DNA from: an uncultured Clostridia bacterium | GTDB lineage: Bacteria; Bacillota; Clostridia; Oscillospirales; CAG-272 | Direction: 5' to 3' | DNA: 45,053 nucleotides | Assembly: GCA_947627475.1 (NCBI GenBank) | Contig: CANQWE010000009.1 | Span: forward strand, 1-45,053 | Shown: piece by piece, positions 30,384 to 38,284 of the stretch | Numbering within the stretch: position 1 is the first letter of the stretch | How the letters are laid out: the number at the start of each line of letters is the position of its first letter | The notes under the pieces: generated by a model | The model's input: only the letters and a program-made list of their open reading frames with translations | What the model was told of the DNA's origin: nothing | The model's database searches: none | Position numbers and translations under genes: made by a program

Positions 30384-30713
30384 TTAGAAAATGCCTTTAT
30401 TGTATTTGAACATAGCGTAGAGACTCACAGCAAGACCTGCAGCGATTCCGATGATGGCAATAGCAGAACCAATCGCTATAAAGACTTCCCTATGTGTCAT
30501 TTCAAATATTAAGGCAAAACAGCCAAAGGCCACAATAGACGTACCGACGAGAATCGTTCCTAATCCAATGAGTCTGCCAAACTGCAATCTGTTTTCCTCT
30601 GTCACCCGTGTTCTGTGATACCAATGAACAGATGCAATGTTGCCTTTCATGTTCGAAAAGCCAAGCACTACAATAAGAGCACCTAAAACAATAGGCCCAA
30701 CCACCGAACCCAT
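30384..30713 (-). CDS. Small multi-TM protein of unknown function (DUF3784-like)
   Basis: 109 aa, three predicted TMs, GFSNMKGNIASVHWYHRTRVTEENRLQFGRLIGLGTILVG. Confidence 0.6.
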   Translation of the reverse strand: MGSVVGPIVLGALIVVLGFSNMKGNIASVHWYHRTRVTEENRLQFGRLIGLGTILVGTSIVAFGCFALIFEMTHREVFIAIGSAIAIIGIAAGLAVSLYAMFKYNKGIF

Positions 30714-30854
30714 ACAATTTCCTCCTACGTAGTTTTTTATAATATATCATATACCAATACTTCTGTCAACGCTATTAAATAGGGCGTTTTAGTAAAATTG
30801 ACGGAGATATACCTTATGCGTCCAAAAGGTAAAAGGGCGGGCTGGATTTATCTC

Positions 30855-30883
30855 TTGACAAATCTCACATTTTATTTTATAAT
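30855..30883 (+). promoter_or_regulatory. Sigma-A promoter upstream of MATE gene
   Basis: TTGACA-(17)-TATAAT: ttgacaaatctcacattttattttataat. Confidence 0.75.
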
Positions 30884-30902
30884 ACACTCTGTGAAACAGC
30901 CA

Positions 30903-30943
30903 AAAGAGCGTAAAATTTCTCACAAATTCTACGTTCTTTTTTT
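30903..30943 (+). terminator. Intrinsic terminator in the 5' leader of the MATE gene (candidate attenuator)
   Basis: aagagcgtaaaatttctcacaaattctacgttcttttttt: ~15 bp stem plus T7, ~15 nt after the predicted start site and 70 nt before the MATE ATG. Confidence 0.7.
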
Positions 30944-31013
30944 ACGGCCGGCGCAGTTTTCAGGCAGCTTTTTCTCTGATAAAGACTCCAAAATCAAAAC
31001 CCAGGGGGAGACT

Positions 31014-32390
31014 ATGGATCAGATAGAAAACAGTAAGTTTTTGGGGACAGAGAAAATTTCCAGACTAATGCTGAAATTTTCTGTGCCCTGTGTACTTTCT
31101 CTTTTGGTAAGTGCGCTTTATAATATTGTAGACCAGATTTTTATCGGTAACAGTGAGCTGAGTACGCTTGGCAACGCAGCTACTGGCGTGGTATTTCCCA
31201 TTTTCGTAATTGCCCAGGCGTTTGCATGGTGTATCGGAGATGGATGCGCCGCGTATCTCAATATTTGTCAAGGCAGAAACGATACGCAAACGTCTCATAA
31301 GGCTATCGGTACTGGAATTACGTTGACACTTGCGGCAAGCGTTCTTTTGCTGCTTGTTTTTTATCCCTTGAAGACACCGGTTCTAATGCTGTTTGGCGCG
31401 TCGGAAAACAGCATCGGTATGGCAGTGGAATATCTGGAAGTGATTCTTGCGTTTTTTCCTGTCTACATGCTGTCCAATATGATGAACTCCGTAATACGGG
31501 CCGACGGCAGTCCTGCCTGGGCTATGGCTTCCATGCTGGTAGGCGCGGCAGTCAATATTATTTTGGACCCAGTATTTATTTTCGGCTGTCATTGGGGCAT
31601 GACCGGCGCTGCTCTTGCCACGGGTATCGGACAGCTTTTATCCTTTTTCGTCAGCCTTTGGTATTTCTTCCACACAAAAACTTTCCGGCTGCAGTGGAAG
31701 AGCTTTCTTCCTGACTGGCACGCCTTTTCTGGAGCGTTGAAGCTGGGGATATCTTCCTTTATCGCACAGGTGACTATTGTGATCGTGGTGCTGATCTGTA
31801 ATATTATGTTGGTAAAATACGGTGCCGCTTCCCAGTACGGTGTAGATATCCCCATTGCCGTTATCGGTATCGAGAGCAAGGTGTTTACCGTTGTGATCAA
31901 TTTGGTGGTGGGGATCGTTCTCGGATGCCAGCCGATTATCGGCTATAACATCGGAGCGGGGAAGTATGACCGAGTAAAAAAAATATACAAGTCTATTCTT
32001 TTTTGCACGATCGTGATCGGAGTTGTATTTACTTTACTATTTGAACTGGCTCCTGACGTGGTTGCAGGAATGTTCGGTACACCCCGAAACATTCCCAATC
32101 CTGACGATTACTGGCTGTTTGCCGAAAAGACCTTCCGGATCTTTTTGTCCCTTGTTACCTTTACCTGTGTAGTGAAAATGACTTCTATTTTCTTTCAGGC
32201 GGCAGGGAAACCAGTGCGGGCTATTGTAGCGTCTTTGATTCGGAATATTGTGTGCTTTATTCCACTGATCATTATTTTGCCCATGTTCTTTGGAATTGAA
32301 GGAATTTTATATGCGGCTCCTGTTGCCGATGCGATTTCTATTCTTGTGGCTGCAGGACTCACGGTTACTTATATGAAAAAGCTGAAATAA
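31014..32390 (+). CDS. MATE family efflux transporter
   Basis: KISRLMLKFSVPCVLSLLVSALYNIVDQIFIG; 12-TM pattern. Start MDQIENSKF with GGGGGAG SD; ORF track start 30798 is too early. Confidence 0.93.
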   Translation: MDQIENSKFLGTEKISRLMLKFSVPCVLSLLVSALYNIVDQIFIGNSELSTLGNAATGVVFPIFVIAQAFAWCIGDGCAAYLNICQGRNDTQTSHKAIGTGITLTLAASVLLLLVFYPLKTPVLMLFGASENSIGMAVEYLEVILAFFPVYMLSNMMNSVIRADGSPAWAMASMLVGAAVNIILDPVFIFGCHWGMTGAALATGIGQLLSFFVSLWYFFHTKTFRLQWKSFLPDWHAFSGALKLGISSFIAQVTIVIVVLICNIMLVKYGAASQYGVDIPIAVIGIESKVFTVVINLVVGIVLGCQPIIGYNIGAGKYDRVKKIYKSILFCTIVIGVVFTLLFELAPDVVAGMFGTPRNIPNPDDYWLFAEKTFRIFLSLVTFTCVVKMTSIFFQAAGKPVRAIVASLIRNIVCFIPLIIILPMFFGIEGILYAAPVADAISILVAAGLTVTYMKKLK

Positions 32391-32404
32391 ATGCGATCTG
32401 ATAA

Positions 32405-32451
32405 GGGGCAGGGCCTATATTTTACAAATGTAAATATAGGCCCTGCCTTAC
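32405..32451. repeat. Long inverted repeat (terminator-like hairpin) after MATE gene
   Basis: ggcagggcctatattttacaaatgtaaatataggccctgcc; near-perfect stem, weak T-tract. Confidence 0.7.
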
Positions 32452-32610
32452 TGAATCTTTGAGGGACTGAGTCAAAGGAAGACGTTACCGAAAAAGCCAC
32501 TATATGTGTGGGGCAGCCGCATGGCTTTCAGGGCGGTGCTTCCATTACTAATAAAGAGGCATTCTACATCCCATAAAAGTCTGTAAAGCGATGTACTTTT
32601 CATATTTTTG

Positions 32611-32639
32611 TTGACTTTTCTGTCTCTTTATGTTATACT
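32611..32639 (+). promoter_or_regulatory. Sigma-A promoter for Mn riboswitch transcript
   Basis: TTGACT-(17)-TATACT. Confidence 0.75.
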
Positions 32640-32644
32640 ACCCC

Positions 32645-32770
32645 TGCATTTGAGGGAGTAGATGGCTCTGATTAGAGTGGTAAGTCAACAGACTGACGGT
32701 CTTGACCGTCTGGCTTGCCTTAAACAACGAGACTCAAGTACAGCGTAGGCTGTACTTGGGCTTTTTTATA
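32645..32770 (+). ncRNA. yybP-ykoY manganese riboswitch with expression-platform terminator
   Basis: tttgagggagtagatggctc...ggtaagtcaacagactgacggtcttgaccgtctggcttgccttaaacaacgagactcaag, then terminator aagtacagcgtaggctgtacttgggctttttta; directly upstream of mntP. Confidence 0.9.
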
Positions 32771-32798
32771 TTTTTCATATATTTGCTGGAGGAAAGAT

Positions 32799-33368
32799 AT
32801 GGGAATACTGGAACTGTGCTTCATCGCTGTGGGGCTGTCTATGGATGCGTTTGCAGTTTCTGTGTGTAAGGGTCTGTCAGCGCAGAAGCTGTGCTGGAAA
32901 CATTACCTAATCATTGGCACCTGGTTTGGCGGATTTCAGGCGCTGATGCCTACAATTGGATTTTTCCTTGGCTCTGCTTTTGAAAAATACATTACCTCTT
33001 TTGATCACTGGATTGCTTTTGCACTATTGGTCTTTATCGGCGGCAATATGCTGCGAGAGGGATTTTCCAAAGAAGAAGAAAAGCGGGATGCTTCCTTTGC
33101 ATGTCGCACAATGGCTGTCCTTGCTGTAGCTACCAGCATCGATGCGCTGGCAGTGGGAATCACTTTTGCACTGCTTCCAGATGTTAACATTATTGCAGCG
33201 GTGGCGCTGATCGGGGTTACAACCTGTATTCTTTCAGCGATTGGCTTGAAAATCGGCAATATTTTTGGGGCAAAATACGAAAGCCGGGCACAGATCGCCG
33301 GAGGCGTTATTTTGATACTTATGGGCCTAAAAATTTTGCTGGAGCATTTGGGTGTACTCCATTTTTAA
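32799..33368 (+). CDS. mntP: Manganese efflux pump MntP
   Basis: [56 protein letters not shown]. Confidence 0.95.
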   Translation: MGILELCFIAVGLSMDAFAVSVCKGLSAQKLCWKHYLIIGTWFGGFQALMPTIGFFLGSAFEKYITSFDHWIAFALLVFIGGNMLREGFSKEEEKRDASFACRTMAVLAVATSIDALAVGITFALLPDVNIIAAVALIGVTTCILSAIGLKIGNIFGAKYESRAQIAGGVILILMGLKILLEHLGVLHF

Positions 33369-33395
33369 TTTTTCATTGCTCAACCGGGGTTTCAT

Positions 33396-34262
33396 ATGTG
33401 GATTATCCTTGCATTTTTATCGGCTTTATTTGCAGGACTGACTGCAGTTCTTGCCAAATGTGGAATTCGAAAAACAGATTCTACTGTTGCGACAGCCATT
33501 CGAACTGTTGTGGTTCTTGGTATGTCTTTAGTCGTCGTTTTGACCGTGGGGTCTCTGGGAGAGATTTCACAGATCAGTGGTATCTCCTGGTTTTTCTTGA
33601 TACTGTCCGGTCTTGCCACCGGCGCGTCGTGGCTTTGCTACTTCAGGGCCCTGCAGCTGGGCGACGTTAACAAGGTTGTACCCATCGATAAGTCCAGCAC
33701 GATTTTGACAATTCTCTTTGCGTCTTTTTTCCTGGATGAGCCTATTATACCCATACAGGGCGTGTGTGTAGTGCTAATTGGTGTGGGCACCTACCTGATG
33801 ATAGAAAAAAAGGAGACAACGGGGAAAAAGAAGAGTAAATCTTGGCTGCTTTATGCGTTCTTAGCTGCTGTATTCGCCGCGCTCACGTCTATTTTAGGGA
33901 AAATCGGGATTGCGGACGTAGAATCCAATTTGGGTACGATGATCCGCACCTCGGTGGTCCTTATAATGGCTTGGATGATGGTTATTGTAACTGGCAAGGC
34001 GGATCAAGTGCTTGTTGTACCAGGGCGGGAACTGCTATTTATATGCTTATCCGGTATTGCTACTGGCGCTTCCTGGCTTTGTTTTTATAAAGCGCTGCAG
34101 CAAGGGCCTTCCAGTATTGTAGTTCCCATCGATAAGTTGAGCATTTTGGTCACTATTTTCTTTTCGTATTTTGTATTTCACGAAAAACTTACAAAAAAAT
34201 CTGCCGTTGGGCTGCTGCTGATTGTAAGCGGCACACTGGGTATGCTGGTGGATTTCGCATAA
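33396..34262 (+). CDS. EamA (DMT) family transporter
   Basis: Two internal EamA repeats (LSGLATGASWLCYFRALQLGDVNKVVPIDKSS / LSGIATGASWLCFYKALQQGPSSIVVPIDKLS); 27 nt after mntP. Confidence 0.92.
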   Translation: MWIILAFLSALFAGLTAVLAKCGIRKTDSTVATAIRTVVVLGMSLVVVLTVGSLGEISQISGISWFFLILSGLATGASWLCYFRALQLGDVNKVVPIDKSSTILTILFASFFLDEPIIPIQGVCVVLIGVGTYLMIEKKETTGKKKSKSWLLYAFLAAVFAALTSILGKIGIADVESNLGTMIRTSVVLIMAWMMVIVTGKADQVLVVPGRELLFICLSGIATGASWLCFYKALQQGPSSIVVPIDKLSILVTIFFSYFVFHEKLTKKSAVGLLLIVSGTLGMLVDFA

Positions 34263-34291
34263 AAAGGCAGCTTTGAAGGCTGCCTTTTTAT
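34261..34291. terminator. Bidirectional intrinsic terminator
   Basis: aaaaaggcagctttgaaggctgccttttta. Confidence 0.85.
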
Positions 34292-35058
34292 GCGCGCCTT
34301 TTCTCTTTTGCGGAAAGCTCTATCCATGCGGGATAAAATCCGCTGCGCAGCGCATTGCGGACAGAAGGAATGTTTGACCAGACGCGGCAGTAATACGGTA
34401 CTTTGCCACGCTGCAGAACTTCCCACGCAAGGGTACTGGTAAGGGCGGAAATCCCCCTCCGCCGATACCCCGGCAGAACATCGATGCCGATCTGCCACAT
34501 GGTATCGCAGTCCGCACTGCATCCGGCCAGACCGATCAGCCGGTCCCCATCATATGCGCCTACAGCCAGCACATCTAAGTGGGCAAAATCCTTGCATAGG
34601 GCATTGTCGCTCCAGGGAGGCATATACAAATGGGCAAAATCAGACGTGGTCAGAACTTTCATAGGGTAGGGGCAGGGCAGGGGATGCAAAAGATCTGCAT
34701 CCGGGAGAAACGCTTCTCTGGTAAATCCGATCTACATATTATAAGGACGCAGCAAAGCTGCAAGCTTATATAGATACGGCGTTTCAAAACAGCGATAAAA
34801 AGGAACGTCCCTGATATACTCTGCAACCGCGTCCACTAGACATGCATCTGCAGAGGCTATGACATTGTTTCCATAGGAGATAAGACTGCAGAAAAAAGGC
34901 GGCCTGACAAAGTTTTTTCTCGCATCGGGATGCTCCTTGGACAAGACCACTTTGTTTTCAGTCCTGCAGAAATCTTCCGCCTGACAGGCGGCATCTATTG
35001 CGGACTGCCCCATTGCAATGTGCAAAATTTCCTGATTGGTCATGTTCTGCCTCCTCAT
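34288..35058 (-). pseudogene. GNAT family N-acetyltransferase split by an in-frame TAG (two ORFs: 34732-35058 and 34288-34689)
   Basis: Both ORFs share one frame (35058-34689 = 369 nt). Read-through gives ...YKLAALLRPYNM*IGFTREAFLPDADLLHPLPCPYPMKVLTTSDFAHLY... with GNAT motif WQIGIDVLPGYRRRGISALTSTLA. Confidence 0.8.
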
Positions 35059-35108
35059 CTATGGGCAAGGATAGCATAGATCCTTTTGCCTGTCAAGGTG
35101 TGTATCTA

Positions 35109-35137
35109 TTGACAAGTATGGGTATTTGTGCTATGAT
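35109..35137 (+). promoter_or_regulatory. Sigma-A promoter of zur-znu operon
   Basis: TTGACA-(17)-TATGAT. Confidence 0.7.
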
Positions 35138-35145
35138 ATAATTAT

Positions 35146-35166
35146 ATTTGCGAATGATTTGCAAAT
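35146..35166. promoter_or_regulatory. Candidate Zur/Fur operator palindrome
   Basis: ATTTGCgaatgatttGCAAAT just downstream of predicted transcription start. Confidence 0.55.
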
Positions 35167-35245
35167 TTGATACCGATGGGCGAAAGCAGGAATCAGGCCA
35201 GTATCATGCCTGAAACTGCAGCAATACGGTAGAATGGAGAGCACT

Positions 35246-35641
35246 ATGAAAAAATATCATACCGAGCAGCGCCGGCGGCTGCTTTCCTTTTTGCAGGAGC
35301 ACAGCGATCGGCAATTCTCGGTGGAAGAAATTGCAGAGTATCTGTGCGGGGATGGAACCATCAGCGTCAGCTCCATCTACAGAAATATCAACGCCATGGC
35401 GGCGGAGGGAATGATTCAGCGGTTTCCCCGGGAGGGCAGCAGAACATTTCTTTATCAGTATATCGGGGACGGAGACTGCAGGGAACACATCCATATGAAG
35501 TGTGAGATATGCGGCAGCATCTTTCATTTGGATCAAGAGGCTATGGCAGCGATTGACGCGTCAGCATCTGCCGCTGCGGCTGGATTTCATATTAACAAAA
35601 AGAAAACGATATTATATGGCGCATGCGGGAAATGCAAATGA
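35246..35641 (+). CDS. zur: Fur family regulator (probable Zur)
   Basis: Fur winged-helix YHTEQRRRLLSFLQEH...SVSSIYRNINAMAAEGMI, HIHMKCEICGSIFHLD, CGKCK; located in front of znuACB. Confidence 0.85.
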   Translation: MKKYHTEQRRRLLSFLQEHSDRQFSVEEIAEYLCGDGTISVSSIYRNINAMAAEGMIQRFPREGSRTFLYQYIGDGDCREHIHMKCEICGSIFHLDQEAMAAIDASASAAAAGFHINKKKTILYGACGKCK

Positions 35642-35664
35642 GGTTCCGCGTCTGGAGGTTATTT

Positions 35665-36570
35665 ATGAAGAAAATAATTGCCCTTGTCCTGGCCTTTTTC
35701 ACGCTTTCCCTTTCTCTTGGGGCATGCAGCGGCACAGAAAAGAAAAGTACAGACAAACTAAAAATTGTGTCTGCCATATTCCCCGCATACGACTGGGTCC
35801 GGGAAATCCTGGGAGAGGAGACGAAGGACGTGGAGCTATCTCTTCTTGTGAAAAACGGTGTAGATCTGCACAGCTATCAGCCATCTGCAGAAGATATCGT
35901 GACTATATCGGACAGCGATGTGTTTCTGTACGTGGGCGGTGAATCCGACGGCTGGGTACAGGACGCCCTGTCGGCATCTGAGAAAGAGGATCGAATAGCG
36001 ATCGATTTGCTTGAGGTGCTTGGAGATGCAGCGGACGCGGACGAGCATGTGTGGCTGTCCCTGAAAAACGCAGAAATTCTTTGTACACATATCGAGGAAA
36101 AGCTTGCCGCGGTGCGTCCGGAGAAAGCAGAAACGTACGCAGCCAATCTGGCAGCATACATGGAAAAACTGCAGAGCTTAGATGGCAAGTACCAGCAGAC
36201 AGTGGAGGAAGCAGCCAGAGATACGCTGGTCTTTGGGGATCGGTTTGCCTTCCTGTATATGTTTGACGATTATGGAATAGCGTGTGATGCAGCGTTTACA
36301 GGCTGCTCTGCTGAAGCAGAGGTGAGCTTTGATACCGTGATTTCTCTGGCACAAAAGATCGATGCTCTGCAGCTTCCGTATGTTCTGGTGTCAGAAACCT
36401 CAGATCAGACGCTGGCCCAGACGATCATTCAAAGCACAAAGGAAAAAAATCAGAAAATTCTTGTGCTGGATTCTATGCAGTCTGTAACAGAAGAACAGAT
36501 CGATAACGGGATGACCTACTATTCTGTTATGGAAAATAATTTGAACGTGCTGGGCAGTGCGCTGCAGTAA
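35665..36570 (+). CDS. znuA: Zinc/manganese-type ABC transporter substrate-binding lipoprotein
   Basis: Lipobox LSLGACSG, IFPAYDWVREILG, SLLVKNGVDLHSYQPSAEDI, DEHVWLSLKNA. Confidence 0.9.
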   Translation: MKKIIALVLAFFTLSLSLGACSGTEKKSTDKLKIVSAIFPAYDWVREILGEETKDVELSLLVKNGVDLHSYQPSAEDIVTISDSDVFLYVGGESDGWVQDALSASEKEDRIAIDLLEVLGDAADADEHVWLSLKNAEILCTHIEEKLAAVRPEKAETYAANLAAYMEKLQSLDGKYQQTVEEAARDTLVFGDRFAFLYMFDDYGIACDAAFTGCSAEAEVSFDTVISLAQKIDALQLPYVLVSETSDQTLAQTIIQSTKEKNQKILVLDSMQSVTEEQIDNGMTYYSVMENNLNVLGSALQ

Positions 36571-36590
36571 ATTGCAGAATGGAGATTATT

Positions 36591-37289
36591 ATGGCACAGA
36601 TTACCTGCGATGCTCTTGCGTTGGGTTATGACGGCAAACGAATTGCAGAAAATATTTATTTTACAGTACAGGCTGGGGATTATGTTTGTGTTGTAGGGGA
36701 AAATGGATCTGGGAAAAGCACTCTTATCAAAACGATCCTGCATTTGGTGCCTCCTGCCGCCGGCAGTATTCGGCTTGGAGACGGTTTGCGGCAGAAGGAG
36801 ATCGGATATCTGCCCCAGCAAATGGCCGCTCGGCGGGATTTTCCCGCTTCTGTAGAGGAGATCGTGTTGTCCGGATGCCTGAACCGCTGTGGGCTGCGCC
36901 CCTTTTATAATCGGGAGGAAAAAGAGCTGGCTGCTTTCAACATGGAACGATTGGGAATTCTCCAGCTTGCACGGAGGCGGTATCGGGAGCTGTCGGGAGG
37001 ACAGCAGCGGCGGGTACTTTTGGCCAGGGCCCTATGTGCCACCCGCAAGCTTTTGCTTTTGGACGAGCCGGTGGCTGGGCTGGATCCCACAGCAACAGAG
37101 GAAATGTACCAAATCATTGAAAAGCTGAACCGGGAAGATGGGATCACGGTGATGATGGTTTCCCACGACTTGGAAGCGGCCCTGCAATATGCCAGTCATA
37201 TTTTGCATATTGGTACAAAGACGCAGATGTATTACGGATCTGCAGCGGCATATGCGCAGTGGAGGGACAAAGATGGCAGCGCTATTTGA
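36591..37289 (+). CDS. znuC: Metal ABC transporter ATP-binding protein
   Basis: GENGSGKSTLIKTIL, LSGGQQRRVLLARAL, LLLDEPVAGLD. Confidence 0.93.
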   Translation: MAQITCDALALGYDGKRIAENIYFTVQAGDYVCVVGENGSGKSTLIKTILHLVPPAAGSIRLGDGLRQKEIGYLPQQMAARRDFPASVEEIVLSGCLNRCGLRPFYNREEKELAAFNMERLGILQLARRRYRELSGGQQRRVLLARALCATRKLLLLDEPVAGLDPTATEEMYQIIEKLNREDGITVMMVSHDLEAALQYASHILHIGTKTQMYYGSAAAYAQWRDKDGSAI

Positions 37290-38124
37290 AAAACTTTCTT
37301 TTTATTTTTCCTATCCAATCCTGCGGTATGCTTTGATTGCCGGTGTGCTGATCGCTCTGTGCGCTTCCTTGCTGGGGGTGACGCTGGTACTCAAACGCTA
37401 TTCTTTTATTGGAGACGGACTTTCGCATGTGGCCTTTGGGGCGGTATCCGCCGCGTCTGTGCTGCAGCTTTCCAATAACATGCTCTTAGTGATGCCTGTT
37501 ACAATTTTGGTTGCGGTTTTTCTTCTTTGCGCCAGGCAAGGCGCAAAGATCAAAGGCGATGCAGCTATCGCAATGCTGTCGGTAGGCGCGCTTGGGGTGG
37601 GCTATTTGATTATGCATGTGTTCGGCACTTCTTCCAATTTGGCCGGGGACGTATGCACCACCTTGTTTGGCTCCACCTCCATTTTGACGTTGACCCAGAC
37701 AGACGTTTGGATGTGCGTGGTTATGTCTGTAGTTGTAATTTCTGCATATCTTTTGTTTTACAATAAAATTTTTGCAGTAACCTTTGATGAAACATTTGCG
37801 CATGCTACTGGTATACGCTCCGGTATATACAAACTGATTCTTGCAGTCATTACTGCCGTAGTCATTGTGCTTGCCATGCGCTTGGTTGGCTCGTTGCTGA
37901 TTTCCGCGCTAATTATTTTTCCCGCATTGTCTGCAATGCGATTATTTGGAAGTTTTCGCGGTGTTGTGCTCTGCAGTGGCGTCCTCTCCGTTGTCTGTGC
38001 ACTGCTGGGAATTTTCATTTCGATTTTGTGGGCGTCTCCTATGGGTGCTACTGTGGTTTGTGTGGACATCGCTATGTTTGGAATCTGTACCTTTTTGGGA
38101 TGGACCCGCAGGGAAATCGGATAA
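37273..38124 (+). CDS. znuB: Metal ABC transporter permease
   Basis: ALCASLLGVTLVLKRYSFIGDGLSHVAFGAVSAA: ABC-3 permease. Start MAALFEKLS at 37273 overlaps znuC end. Confidence 0.93.
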   Translation: MAALFEKLSFYFSYPILRYALIAGVLIALCASLLGVTLVLKRYSFIGDGLSHVAFGAVSAASVLQLSNNMLLVMPVTILVAVFLLCARQGAKIKGDAAIAMLSVGALGVGYLIMHVFGTSSNLAGDVCTTLFGSTSILTLTQTDVWMCVVMSVVVISAYLLFYNKIFAVTFDETFAHATGIRSGIYKLILAVITAVVIVLAMRLVGSLLISALIIFPALSAMRLFGSFRGVVLCSGVLSVVCALLGIFISILWASPMGATVVCVDIAMFGICTFLGWTRREIG

Positions 38125-38284
38125 ATGTCCATGTGCAAATTCTAAAAAATAAAATTTGATAGATTTGTTCATTTTTTCATGGTACAATTTTCTTTATGAG
38201 TTTTTTCCGGATGGTACTGGAAAGGAAACTTTTTACGTATGTATAAAATGAAAAAGATTTGCCGCTATGCGGTATGGAGTTGTT

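Noticed and set aside
30798-31013. 72-aa N-terminal extension of the MATE ORF
   Set aside because: Overlaps promoter and terminator hairpin; the ATG at 31014 with a GGGGGAG SD gives the family-typical N-terminus.
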